A DNA stretch of 64,000 bases, from positions 1 through 64,000 of the forward strand of contig NZ_JAOXHJ010000004.1 of the NCBI RefSeq assembly GCF_025780055.1, given 5' to 3'. The notes beneath the pieces were generated by a model. The model was not told where the DNA came from, ran no database searches, and saw nothing but the letters and a program-made list of their open reading frames with translations. The position numbers were made by a program, and so were the translations under genes. Shown here piece after piece: positions 35,659 to 47,304 of the stretch; the stretch's first letter is position 1; each line of letters begins with the position of its first letter. Source of the stretch: Ureaplasma zalophigenitalium. GTDB lineage: Bacteria; Bacillota_I; Bacilli_A; Mycoplasmatales; Mycoplasmoidaceae.

Positions 35659-36971
35659 ACATCCTCCACACGCAAAATATCTAATACTGCTGGTTCTTCT
35701 TTTAAGGGTTTTGATAAATAAACTACGTTCGCAGTGAAACGATGCACAATTGCTGAATCAATAGGTGCATTCGCGTATAAATGAGCAATGACATCGCCCA
35801 CTTCTACATATTCATTATCCTTTTTATCTAAATAAATACCAGCTTGTCAATCTAGTTGTTCATTCTTAACTTTTCGACCCGCTTTTAAATCAACAGCTAC
35901 TAAACCAATTTCGCGTGTCGATTTAAAGCTAATATATCCTTTTTGGGTGGCACGAATAACCACTTCATATTGTGGATTAAAAAGTGTTTCTTTTAAAACC
36001 GCTTGGTAATCACCGTGCATCCATTTTACTCAATCAGCAAAAATCTTGAAGGCTTTTTGTTCTTGAATTACTTCATCAATCATTTTTTGGGCACTTGTTT
36101 TTGAGTCAGCTTTTTTTGTTTCCACTAAGATATCGATCAAAAAATTGTTAATCAGGTCATATAAATCCTTTGATGCATAATCACCTTGTAAATAACGCAT
36201 TGCTTCTCGTACTTCAATCGCATTACCCACACTACGTCCTAAAACACGGTTCATATTTGTAATATGTACAATTGTTTTTCGGTTAAAACGTTTGGCTAAA
36301 TATAAGCATTTTTTTGCTAATAGCGTCGCTTCTTCGAATGAACTAGTAATTGAGCCATCGCCTGTTTTAATATCCAAAAAAATATAATCTGTTAATAACG
36401 CAAACTTTTTAGACATAATAGAAGCAGCTGCTAATTCCAAAATACGTACCGTACTTGTTGCATCACGCAACGCGTAAATATATTTGTCAATAACTGCTAC
36501 ATCATTACTTTGTCCAGTTAAAATAAATTTATTTGCTTTATATTGGTCTTGGTATGTTGATAAATCAAAATCAACGTTCATCCCAATTGATTCTAATTTG
36601 TCTACCGTACCACCAGTATGAGCCAAACCTCGGCCTGACATTTTGCCGACATAATACCCTAATGCTACAAGCATTGGCGTCATAATTAATGACACCTTGT
36701 CGCCGACACCCCCTGATGAATGTTTGTCCACAACAATTTCATTAGCTACACGTAAATCAATCGTTTGACCGGATTCAACCATGATTTTTGTAGCATAATA
36801 CATCTCATCGTTATCATATTTATTAAAATAAACAGCCATTAAAAAGGCGGCCATCTGGTAGTCAGGAATTTCCCCACCAGCAAAACGATGGTAAAGTCAG
36901 TGAATTTCATCGTATGTTAATGCCTGTTTTTGTTGTTTTTTATTAATCAAATCTAAAATATTAAATGTCAT
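35646..36971 (-). CDS. deoA: pyrimidine-nucleoside (thymidine) phosphorylase
   Basis: A 441-residue salvage enzyme that splits thymidine or uridine into base and (deoxy)ribose-1-phosphate. Signature motifs are the phosphate loop KHSSGGVGDK (83-92), KMSGRGLAHTGGTVDKLE and LRDATSTV, with KTGDGS further on. The C-terminal domain is a beta-hammerhead. Length is normal. The start at 36969-36971 gives the usual N-terminus (ILDLINKKQQKQALT). It is followed directly by alaS with overlap. Confidence 0.95.
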
Positions 36972-37029
36972 AACTATTCCTTTATAAACGTAAAAAATAG
37001 ATACGAAAGTATCTATGTTTTATTTGTAA

Positions 37030-37962
37030 TTAATTACGTGTGCGTGTTTCAAAAACATACCAAGTTTTCGCTTTTCTCTTTGGGTTTTTAAATTTTTTTT
37101 CTACCGGCTGGGCAGTTGGCTCAGCCTGAATGTTTCGGGGTTGTAAAACGCTGATAATTTCTTCGCTGTTTTTAAATTGGTTTGAAAGTGATTCTTTCTC
37201 GTTTAATGCTTGTGTTAAACTTTGCTCAATCGATTCAATTTCTCTTAACGATTGGTATTTATCCATGTTTTTTAGTATGTTAGTACGCTCATCAAGAATT
37301 GTTGCACGTGGATTAATAATTGGTGTTTCTTTTGTTAAATAAGAGTTAATTAAATCATCTAAACTATTATCTGCAGCGTGGTTAACTTCTTCGCAATAAT
37401 TATTACAGATTTCTTGTTCATGGATATTTTTGATTACATCTTGATGTTCAAAACTTACAGTGTGTTCAGGAGTTGTAGCTGCACACTCTGTCGTACAAGA
37501 TGAACTTAAAGAACCCTTTAATCATCATGGCATTTCGTTGTCTGTTTTTGATTCATTATGAGGATCAGGATATCGATTTTCAATTTTATCAATGTTTTGG
37601 TAAGCTTCTGGTAAAGTGATTAGACGTAATGAATCCACTGAAAGTTGATCATCAAACATCGACATGTCAAAGTTTTCATCTTCAATATTAATTTTCATTA
37701 CTTGACGTTTTAAAGTATCATTAGCCGCTGAAAAACGCGCTTTTTCTGGTGCTAATTCATATGATGAAAGACATAACAAACTGTCATCATTTTGGTATTT
37801 AGCCATATTTGTTAAAATAAATTCACGTTCATCTAAAATTTTAAATTTATTATTTAGATCAGGATTCTTTTCATCCGAATATTTCTTAATTAATGCTTTT
37901 TTTTCTTCCCCTTCGTATAAGGTTTTACCAACAGGGAAAAATCTTTGTAATTTTACGTGCAT
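37030..37962 (-). CDS. unknown acidic protein with a repeated 16-residue motif
   Basis: A 310-residue soluble protein without signal peptide or membrane segment. I do not recognise it. It contains the same motif twice, ILDERxxILxNMxKYQ, at residues 42-57 (ILDEREFILTNMAKYQ) and 222-237 (ILDERTNILKNMDKYQ), with identical spacing. The second copy runs into a helical Glu/Gln-rich stretch that may form a coiled coil; the C-terminus is basic (KKFKNPKRKAKTW). The middle has several Cys and His (SLSSSCTTEC, then YCEEVNHAAD). AAGGAG lies 7 bases before the ATG. Spaced by 55-60 bases from both proS and deoA, it may be loosely part of that run. A structural or scaffold protein is a guess. Confidence 0.78.
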
Positions 37963-38018
37963 AACTTACTCCTTTTATTAACAAATTTTATTTGCAATAT
38001 TAATATTATATTATTAAA

Positions 38019-39437
38019 TTAATAAGCTCTCGCAAATAAGGTTAATTTGTTAGTTTTTTTCTTTGTATAAAAACACTCATGCATTTCACTAGAAATTTCT
38101 AAAATGCAACGTGATGAGGCGTTTGTCAGTGCTTTAATAGCTTTATCATCTTCTTCGGTTCCATCAAAATAACATATTGCCATTTGTTTATTTTCAATAG
38201 CTTTTTTCAATTCTTCTACATTCTTAACGTGAATTGTATTATTTTGTTGATGAGCTAATGCCTTATTATAAATATTGATTTTGATTTCCTCATATAAATT
38301 ATTTACAAAATTGTTTAAATCTTCAATATTAACTAAATGTTTGGTTTTATTATCTCGTCGGTACACAGTAACCTGTTTGTTTTGTAGATCCTTAAAACCA
38401 ACAATAATCACTATTGGTGTCCCAATGATTTCTTGTTCAGCCATTTTAAAGCCAATACCTTTATTAGAATCATCTATTTCGACTCGGTATTTGCTTAAAT
38501 CATTTTTGAAGACTGCTACTTGTTCATTGATTTGGGATTGGTGTTCTTTGTGATTAATCACTGCAACTGCGATTTGCACCGGAGCAATTGGGGGTGGCAA
38601 AATTAATCCCTGGTCATCCGCATGAACCATGATTAAAGCTCCGATTAAACGTGTAGAAACTCCAGCTGACATCTGGTGAACATATAATTGTTGGTTATCA
38701 TTATTTTGATATTTAATATTATATGTTTGTGCAAATAAGGTACCAAGATAGTGCGAAGTGCCCGCTTGTAATGCTTGTCCATCTTGCATCATCGCTTCAA
38801 TAGTGTGTGTTGTTTCAGCTCCTGCAAACCGTTCTCAAGGAGTTTTTTGACCTTTGTAAACAGGGATACATAAGAATTCTTTTGCAAAAGTTGCATATTC
38901 ATCAATGATATCACTAGCAAATTTTTCACAAGCTATTTGATCTGCAAAAACTGCATGCAATTCCTGTCAGTGAAATTCAGAATTTCTTAAGAAAGGTTTT
39001 GTCGTTTTTTCCGCACGCATTACTGAACATCATTGGTTTACTTTAATTGGTAAATCCTTATAAGAGTTGACTGCATTTGCAAAGTATTGGCAGAAAAGAA
39101 TCTCACTTGTTGGACGTACAACATAGTTGACATCCAACGCCTTATTACCAATGCTTGTAATTGTATAAAGTTCAGGGGCAAACCCTTCAATGTGATCTTT
39201 TTCTTTTTCAAATTCACTCATTGGAATTAAAGTTGGCATGGCTAAATTACGGACACTATATTGTTTGAAAACTTGGTCCATTGTTGTACGAATGCTTTCT
39301 CAAATTGCCCATGCGTTTGGCAAAAAAATCATAGCACCCTTTACATTTGTATACATAGCTAATTTCGCATTGGTCACAATTGATTGGTATCATTGTGCAA
39401 AATCTTCGTCTCTTTTAACTATTCTTTCTAATTTCAT
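38019..39437 (-). CDS. proS: prolyl-tRNA synthetase, short archaeal/eukaryotic type
   Basis: A 472-residue class II synthetase that charges tRNA-Pro. It lacks the editing insert found in the approx. 570-residue bacterial type and matches the shorter archaeal/eukaryotic type used by mycoplasmas. Visible are GAMIFLPNAWAIWESI, motif 2 VVRPTSEILF, the region WCSVMRAEKTTKPFLRNSEF with FHWQELHA, and the dimer-side SHYLGTLFAQ. Its ATG is one base after the sufB stop, so it is translated with the Suf operon. Confidence 0.95.
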
Positions 39438-39438
39438 C

Positions 39439-40836
39439 TTATCCGATTGCTCCAGTCATATCTAATTTTAATAAACGGTTTAATTCTGCTGCATATTCCA
39501 TTGGTAATTCGTCGCTAAATTCTTTTAAAAAGCCAAAAACTATTAATTGTTCAGCAACCTCAATACTAAAACCTTTAGTTTGTAAATAAAATAATTGCTC
39601 AGCACTAATTTTTGTAATGGTAGCTTCATGGTTCAAGTATGATGAATTATTTTGCACAATTTCTAAAGGAAAAGTATCACTACGTGCTGTTTCATTTAAT
39701 AATAGTGTGTCGCATTCAACTTTAGCTATACTATTGTGGGCGTTTGGACCAATTTTAACTAATCCACGATAACGCGAATCTCCTGTACCATAACCTACAG
39801 CTTTTGAAATAATTTTACTACGAGTATAAGGAGCATTGTGAATCATTTTTGCTCCAGCATCTTGAATCACGTTAGATTTAGCAACGGCTATTGAAATACA
39901 TTCACTTGAAGCATATGGTTCAGCCAGAATAGAAGCCGGATACTTCATGTTGATGCGCGATCCAATATTGCCATCAATTCAAGTCATATTAGCATTTTCG
40001 TAAACATAAGCTCGTTTAGTTACTAAATTTAAGACATTATCACTTCAATTTTGAATAGTTGTATAACGACATTTACTATTTTTATGAACAAAGATTTCGA
40101 CAACAGCAGCATGCAAATTATCTTTTTGATAAATCGGAGCTGTACACCCTTCGATATAATGTAATGATGAGTCTTCGTCTACAATAATTAAAGTACGTTC
40201 AAATTGACCTAAGGATTGTGAATTAATCCGAAAATACGATTGTAAGGGTAGGTCAATGTGCGTATTTTTGGGAACATATATAAATGTCCCACCAGCAAAA
40301 ACCGCTGAATTTAAGGCTGCATATTTATTATCATTAAATGGTACTAATTGACCAAAATATTGTTGAAATAAAGCAGGATGTTCCCGAGCAGCTGTATGAA
40401 TATCAGTGAAAATAACACCCTTACGTTCTAATTCTTCTAATAAAGAACTATAAACAACTGATGAGTCATATTGAGTATGCACGCCGTTTAAGAACTTCGC
40501 TTCGGCTTCTTGAATATTTAATGCCTTAAAAGTGTCTTTGATTTTTTTAGGAACATCATTTCAAGAACGTTTGATTTCATCTCCAAATCCAGCATAATAA
40601 ATATAATCATCAAAATTTATAAACGAAAGATCAACGCCTCAAGTAGGATTTTTTAATTCCAAAAAGGCTTGATAAGCTTGCGTGCGGTATTCTAGTAACC
40701 AGTTCGGTTCATTTACCTTTTGTGAAATTTGCTCAATGATTTCTTTATCTAAACCCGGACGTGTCTTAAAGTCAGGATTAATATCATCGTTAAAACCGTA
40801 TAGATACGGTTCTTTTTTAAATTCATTATTGTTCAT
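39439..40836 (-). CDS. sufB: Fe-S cluster assembly scaffold SufB
   Basis: A 465-residue scaffold subunit of the SufBCD complex on which Fe-S clusters are built. It has the beta-helix core with [38 protein letters not shown] and [21 protein letters not shown], all strongly conserved in SufB. Length is normal. The ATG overlaps the end of sufU by 11 bases. Last of the five suf genes, it is followed at once by proS. Confidence 0.97.
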
Positions 40837-41272
40837 AAGTTTTAATACATTCCTTTATTGCTAAAATTCCATTTAAACCACAACGGATACGGTTAGCTTG
40901 TTTTTTAACATTATAAAAAGCAATTAATTCATCTAACAAGTCTTCGTCATACTCTTGATTTAAAAGCATTTTTTCATATTCGGCAATAATTATTTTTGCA
41001 TCATTAATTTCTTTATTTAACAAACAATTTAGCATGATATCCGTGGAAGCAGTAGCAATTGCACACCCTGTACCAAGGAATTTAATATCAATAATTATCT
41101 GGTCTTTAATTTTCATAAAAACTGTGATGTCGTCTATGCACGATTCTATTCGGTTTCTAAATTGGAAATATTCCTCGCCCAGTGGTTGACTAATTCGATG
41201 GTTTGGTTGTTCGTAATGTTGCATGATAATATTGCGCAATAACAGAGGATCTTTATTTTTAAATGAGCCCAT
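40826..41272 (-). CDS. sufU: SufU-type sulfur acceptor protein
   Basis: A 148-residue zinc-dependent sulfurtransferase that takes sulfur from SufS. It shows NIIMQHYEQPNHR at the start, GTGCAIATASTDIM in the middle and RIRCGLNGI near the end, which supply conserved Cys residues. The first Cys motif reads SCIDDI where the family usually has CGD; the Asp ligand is kept but the Gly is Ile. The stop overlaps sufB and the start overlaps sufS by 14 bases. Confidence 0.93.
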   Translation of the reverse strand: MGSFKNKDPLLLRNIIMQHYEQPNHRISQPLGEEYFQFRNRIESCIDDITVFMKIKDQIIIDIKFLGTGCAIATASTDIMLNCLLNKEINDAKIIIAEYEKMLLNQEYDEDLLDELIAFYNVKKQANRIRCGLNGILAIKECIKTYEQ

Positions 41273-42470
41273 CTAATTCATCTCCTTTTTGATATTTTTT
41301 TAATACACTAACTAAGGTATCGATATCTTCATATGTGTTATAAATGTAAAACGAAACGCGCACTGCTGCTTGTGTTTCTAATACTTCATTCATTAATTTG
41401 GCACATGATAGCCCAGCGCGACAAATAATATTATTTTTACCTAAATAATAAGCTAAATCTTGGGGAAATACTCCCTGAAAATTAAATGAAATCGTTGCTG
41501 AATAATGTTCTGGTAAATATAGTGTTATCCCAGGGACTGTTGCTAATTGTTTTTTAGCATAATGCATTAAATTTTCTTCATGTTCATGGATGGCTTGATA
41601 ACCGATTGAGTTCAGAAATTTCAATGCAGCATAAAAACCATAAATTCCAGCCGTGTGCGGAGAACCACCTTCAAAACGCATAAAATTATCAAATATTCCA
41701 AAGTCTTCTTTTTCAATGAATGTATTCATTCCACCGCCGTATTTTAGAGGTTTAATTTTTATTAATAAATAAGGGGCAATATACAGCGCACCTATTCCTG
41801 TGGGCCCAAATATTTTGTGAGCTGAACAGACTAGAAAGTCAATTAAATTTGTACTTAAATCTACACTGCGGTGTTGTAATGATTGTGTAGCATCGACTAG
41901 AGTTAGGATTTGAGGATTATATTTTTTAACAATAGCACAAACAGCTTGTTCGTCTAGGACATGCCCAACTAAATTACCTCCTGAAGCAAAGGCAACAACC
42001 TTTGTCCGTGGCGTTAAAACTTTTATAAAATCTTCTGCTTTTGGTAGTTTATGAGGTTCGTTGGCAAAAACAATTTTAACACCCAATTCATCCCGCAATG
42101 CATACCAAGGTAAAAGGTTAGAAGCATGTTCACTCGTCGTTAAAACAATTTCATCACCTTGCTTTAACAAATGACGAATACCAAAAGCTACAGTATTAAT
42201 CGATTCGGTTGCACCACTATTAAAAATAACACTATTTACATGCGGCGTATTCCATCATTGAGCTACGTATTCGCGCGTTTTTTCAACGATTAAGTTTGCT
42301 TTGTGTGTAAAATGAGAGTCATTATTATGTGGATTTGTGGATTGATGTAAATAATATTCATTAATCGCATCAATCACAGCTTGTGGTTTAAGCGATGTCG
42401 CTGCAGAATCTAGATAAATATATTTTTCATTAACTTTAAATCACGGGAAAAATTGACGATATTTTTGCAT
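41259..42470 (-). CDS. sufS: cysteine desulfurase SufS
   Basis: A 403-residue PLP enzyme that pulls sulfur from cysteine for Fe-S clusters. The PLP lysine is in CSAHKIFGPTGIGALY, the cofactor-binding His in TTSEHASNLLPWY, and the active-site Cys is in RAGLSCAKL. The substrate and dimer motif RFEGGSPHTAGIYGF is present. Length is normal for SufS. The ATG shares one base with the sufD stop (TAATG-type junction), a tight coupling. Confidence 0.97.
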
Positions 42471-43090
42471 TAAGCAACCCTTTCAAATGTATCCTTAATT
42501 AACTGCGCATATTTGTCTTGAACTTCTTGTTCAAAGTGCATTAAAACCTGGTTAAATATCGCACCGACTAATAAAAAAATAGATTCTTGTTTATTAAAAC
42601 CCTTTAAAGCTAAATAAAATAAAACATCGTGAGAAACATTACCCACTTCATATGCATGCGAAGCTTTTACATCGTTTGAATCTATAGTTAAAGTCGGTTG
42701 ACCTTTGACTTGTGCATTATCAAATAATGTTGCTTTAATTGTTTGGGCAACTTGATTGTTATGGCAATTCGCATGTAGATGAGCATTTAGAAAAATGGAT
42801 GTGTGTGAATCATTAAAACCAATAACCTGAACGTAATTAGTTGCTACAGATAGGTCATTATTTAAATGTGCCTGTACGTTAATTTGTTTTTGAAATTTAT
42901 CAAAATTTAATACCAGGATATGAATTTTAGATTCAACATGATCATATAAATAATGGTTAATATTTGTTGTGTGTGAAAGCGGATCTAATGATAACACATA
43001 ATAATCAGTGTTTTCGCGTGCATGCAAATTATATTCTTCATCACCATTAATTATGATTAATTCTTTTTTATTTTCTTGCACCACAAACAC
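42470..43090 (-). CDS. sufD: short SufD, Fe-S assembly protein
   Basis: A 206-residue protein, a partner of SufB in the SufBCD scaffold. The beta-helix end is clear: DSNDVKASHAYEVGNVSHDVLFYLALKG carries the DVKASH-x(4)-G motif of the SufB/SufD family. Ordinary SufD is 300-430 residues, so the N-terminal domain is much reduced. The start is a GTG at 43088-43090 or at 43082-43084; a TAG lies immediately upstream in frame, so it cannot be longer. It overlaps the end of sufC by 23 bases. Confidence 0.85.
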   Translation of the reverse strand: MFVVQENKKELIIINGDEEYNLHARENTDYYVLSLDPLSHTTNINHYLYDHVESKIHILVLNFDKFQKQINVQAHLNNDLSVATNYVQVIGFNDSHTSIFLNAHLHANCHNNQVAQTIKATLFDNAQVKGQPTLTIDSNDVKASHAYEVGNVSHDVLFYLALKGFNKQESIFLLVGAIFNQVLMHFEQEVQDKYAQLIKDTFERVA

Positions 43091-43883
43091 CTAATTTTAA
43101 ACTACTTGTTTTAATGGGTTGTTGTTTTTTCATTCGCACGCCTAATTCTGTTTCTACTCAACCATATCCCTCACGTAGGATTTTTTCAGCCAATTCAATA
43201 TCTCCCGTTTGGACAATGCGTCCATTAACAATTAAAATAACTTTAGTAGGCGGAATTAGATTTAATAATCCATTGTTATGTGAAATATAACAAATAGCTT
43301 TTTGTTTATTATGTTGTTCTTGTAATATATTGCTGATCATTTTTAAAGCATCTATGTCAAGACCTGAATCGATTTCATCTAAAAAAATGAAGTCAGGGTC
43401 AAGGACAGCTAGCTGTAAGATTTCGTTTTTCTTTTTTTCTCCACCACTAAAATTATCGTTAAATGAACGTTGCAGTAAAGAAACATCTAACGCTAAATCT
43501 TGCATACGATCTTTTAGTTTCGAATATAATTCTAAAACGTTCATTTTAGCATCTGGATTGTAATTAGTTAATAATGAACGATAGAAATCTAGCATCATTA
43601 ACCCCGGAATTTCAATTGGGTTTTGCGTAGCTAAAAAAACCTTGCGATTTGCAATATCATGCGTTTCGCAACCCTTAATACTTGTTTCGTCAAATCAAAT
43701 ATCACCAGTTTCATAGGTTAAACTAAAGTGTTTCATAATTGATTTAAATAATGTTGTTTTTCCGTGACCATTAGGCCCCATAATAGCGATAATATCGCCT
43801 CTGTTAATTGATAAATTAATATCTTGCAAAATTAATTCATTATCAATACTAACTGATAAATTTTGAATTTTAATTGATTCCAC
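43068..43883 (-). CDS. sufC: Fe-S assembly ATPase SufC
   Basis: A 271-residue ABC-type ATPase that drives the SufBCD complex. It has Walker A GPNGHGKTT near residue 36, signature NFSGGEKKKNEILQ and Walker B FIFLDEIDSGLD, with the IDSGLD version typical of SufC. The start is a GTG at 43881-43883 with AAAGGGG upstream. It is the first gene of sufC-sufD-sufS-sufU-sufB and has a hairpin in its leader. Confidence 0.96.
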
Positions 43884-43901
43884 AATTTCCCCTTTGTCTA
43901 T

Positions 43902-43925
43902 AACAAACGCGAATACACGTTTGTT
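43902..43925. promoter_or_regulatory. 8-bp perfect inverted repeat in the suf operon leader
   Basis: AACAAACG and CGTTTGTT are separated by 8 bases. It lies between the predicted -10 box of sufC and the start codon, close to the expected transcription start. It could be an operator for a repressor or an mRNA 5' hairpin. The same stretch would also lie upstream of the plus-strand lipoprotein gene. Confidence 0.5.
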
Positions 43926-43931
43926 TTCTAG

Positions 43932-43941
43932 TATAATTATA
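43932..43941. promoter_or_regulatory. overlapping divergent -10 boxes
   Basis: TATAAT reads on the plus strand at 43932-43937 and on the minus strand at 43936-43941. The minus one fits sufC (about 53 bases from its start). The plus one, or TATAGT at 43980-43985, could serve the lipoprotein gene. Confidence 0.45.
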
Positions 43942-44011
43942 AAAATATTGATTTATATAAAATGGATTATCCTTTTAATTATAGTATATTTAAAAAAGTC
44001 TTGGAGTTGTT

Positions 44012-47000
44012 ATGAAATTAAAGAAAAAAATATTACCCATCCTAATAGGTGCAGTTGGACTAATTGGCTGCTCAGCTTTTTTGGCATCATGTGTAAAAAA
44101 AGAGTCCACACATCCTTTTACAACACCTATTGATATTAAAGATGGCCAGAGTTTAACATCTAATCTGACCACAAAAAACGCTTGGAGTAAAATCATGCAA
44201 ACAAGCAGTGGTTTACAAACGTATTTAACAGCAACTTTAAAAGCGCGACTTTATCAATGAGTTGCCAATAATAAAAATGTTAAATGAAACCGAAGTGTGC
44301 AACAATTTATTGAGAATAAAAAAAGCGAATTAGAACGTATCCAGAAAACTGCCAAAGAACGTTTTGGTTCTAATGATGAAATAGCGATTCAAAACGCTAT
44401 CTACAATAGTTTTGGTGGTACGCGTGATAACTGATTGCATTTCCAAGCAATTGATTTTGCCTACGATTTAATTAACGATACAATCTTTAATGACAAAGAC
44501 TTATTGTTTGTTAAAAATGATAAAAACGAATATGTTAACGTCAAGACAAACGATGCGGTTCAATTTCTAAATAAAAATAATGCGGTCGAATTTTTTAGCA
44601 ACGATCAAGATGTTAAAGGTTATGCGCATTTTTTAAACTTTGTTTTGGACGCTTTTATCAAGCAAGATCTTCCTATGACTTTCGAAAAAATCGAATTTAC
44701 TTATGATGATTTAAAAAGACAAAACATTTATAACAAAGAAATTTTTAAACATTTGCCAGAAAAAGCAAACCAATTGTTCCCATACTTTGATGATCAAGAT
44801 GTTTTTAATGAAACACTTAAAAAATATCAACATTTTATTAAAGCAGTTAAAGATGGTACATGAAAAACAGATCAAGAAATCAAAAAAAGTGTTAAGTCAC
44901 AGTCTGTGACATTAACTGATTTAGTTAATAAAAAAAGTATGCAAACCAACGAAGTTTTCAGTCTTTTAAGTATTATTAATCATCTAGGTGATCATTCTTC
45001 TGTTCAAGATATTCCTTTAGTAGACGGTTTTAAACCAACACTATTAGAGAATTTCATCAACAAAACGTCATCAAAAATCCCCGGGTTCAGTGATTTCTTT
45101 TACCCTTTATCCTTAAATAACCAGTCTGCATTTCAAAAAGAATTAGAAAACGCTCAGCAAATTACTAATCAACTAATTGTACGTGAAAACAATGAGTTCT
45201 ATGCTTTAAATCTTACTGGCACAGGTGTGGTTATTTATCACTTAGATAACTTCCAAGTATTAAAAGCTCAAGCTAAAAATCAAACAAATTTTTACCAAAC
45301 ATTAAAAACGCGTTTCTTACAACAAACAGCGTTGTTTAATAATAAAAAAGATATTGCTAATACTAGCGCTATTGATGGAATGTCTTTGTTAAAAAATTTC
45401 TTTAAGGCACACAAAGAACAATTATTAATTGATTATTACGCACAAAAATTTAATGATCAACATTTCTTATTTAAAACTAATTTAGTGGATAAAGATCAAA
45501 AAAAGATTACCCTACAACCTTTTGAGAAAGATCTAAAAGAATTAGTTAATCTATGATTTAAATACAATCAAACCGATAATAATGAAAAATTATTTTATGC
45601 AATCAATAACCAGGTTAACACCTATAATCACGAACATAAATCATCATTATTAGCAGACAATATCTTTGATCATGGTCTTAATGTCGGTTTAAAACTAACT
45701 TTAAACGATCAACACCATTACCAAATAATTGAAGATTTGTTAAAAACTTATTATTTACAAGAGTCAGCTGATTCAGAAGCGATTTTTCAATTGATTAATA
45801 AAGTCGCTGAAAAAGTGGTTTTTGATAAACACCTCATTAATCCTAATGTATTAAAAACTCAACACATCACCTTTAACGATTATGTTGTAAATAGCGTATT
45901 TACAAATGGTTATAACTCTGGTAATCTAACTAATCTAATCTTGCGTCAGCAATATGTACAATTATTGAAAAATATTATTGATTTGAACACCCTTAGCTAT
46001 TTGCCAACTCAGGACCAGGCTTTAATTAACGATGCCATCAACATGTTCATTAAACAAAAAAAAGAATTAATTAGTACGCAAAACACTTATGCGTCTAATG
46101 ATCATTTACAATTAGCTTTATATGTACAAGCTTATGATCAAGCCTTGCATAAAAATGTTTTAAACGATAAAATCAAAGATTTACTATTAAATTACAATTT
46201 AAACGCCTTAGATCTAAAAAACATTTATACCTTCATTAGTTTATTGGGTCTAAAAGAAAAAAAAATTACCCTAAAACCGTTTAAAGAGTATTTAAAGTCG
46301 CAATTAAAACAAAGTGATAATCAATTATTTATCGCTTATTCTGCCAATGATGATATTAAAAAAGTGCCAGGTTTTGGGACTAACTTATTAAACGATTATA
46401 CAAGTCATACATACCAAATTAACCACCCTTTATTTAATACATTAAACATCAAACCACAAGATGTTTATGAAATTGTTGAAAATAAAATTGTTAATAAACC
46501 AAACTTCTTAACTAAACAAACATATAGTTCAACTAACAACATTATTAATTACACTTCTATGAATGATAACCACTCAATTTATGGTTTCTTAGGTTTAGTT
46601 AGCAAACAAAACCAACGCACAATTTTACCGCCAGAATTTATGAACATCGATTTATATAACAATCAAACATTCACATTAGTTGAAGATGCTAAATTAAAAT
46701 ACAAAGGTGTTTTATACAAATACGGGTCAAAACAAGCCTTAATTCAATCTATCAACTCTTTTGATACATACAACCAATTCTATAGTCTTGCTAGTGAATT
46801 AAAACCATTGCTTTTCTCGACCAAGACAAACGATTTATTGGTTTCTATAATTAAAGAAACCAAAGAATTTATCGACTCAAACAATCAAAAACAATCATTG
46901 AAATTAACTTTCGATGAATTGCGTACGCGTTTAGTAAATGTTGTTAATGAATATTCCGATTTGATGTTTTCACCGATGCAACTTAATTATGTTTACTACC

Positions 47001-47302
47001 AAGAAGATACAAAAGTTAGCAATCTGTTTAAAAATAAAGATAATCCGGACCAACGTTATAATTTAATTGTTACTCAAATTAATGACCAAGACGTACAAAC
47101 ATTAGATTTTAGTCAAAATACCCCAGAAAAATTAATGCACTTAAGTAAAGATCAGCTAATTAAAACAGCGTTGCTCGCAGTTTTAAATGATCCAGTAATA
47201 AGTATCCAAATATTTAGTCAAATTAATGATGATTATAAATTCGAAATTTTTGACCAACGTTTAAATATGCCCGATTTGAAACCATTTATTAAAAGCAAAT
47301 AA
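44012..47302 (+). CDS. large surface lipoprotein of unknown function
   Basis: A 1096-residue protein. The N-terminus is basic then hydrophobic, with lipobox FLASC (Cys about residue 27). The mature part is hydrophilic and rich in Asn, Lys, Asp and Leu. The start of the mature domain (NAWSKIMQTSSGLQTYLTATLKARLYQW, cut here after residue about 83) is helical and resembles the N-terminal region of SurA/PrsA-type chaperones to my eye, but I cannot confirm it. No catalytic motif is visible. GGAG lies before the ATG. rpe starts 2 bases after the stop, so both are in one transcript. Multiple TGA codons encode Trp. Confidence 0.8.
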
Positions 47303-47304
47303 GT

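Noticed and set aside
32956-39437. T-box leaders before alaS and proS
   Set aside because: Both genes overlap or abut the preceding gene, leaving no room for a leader.
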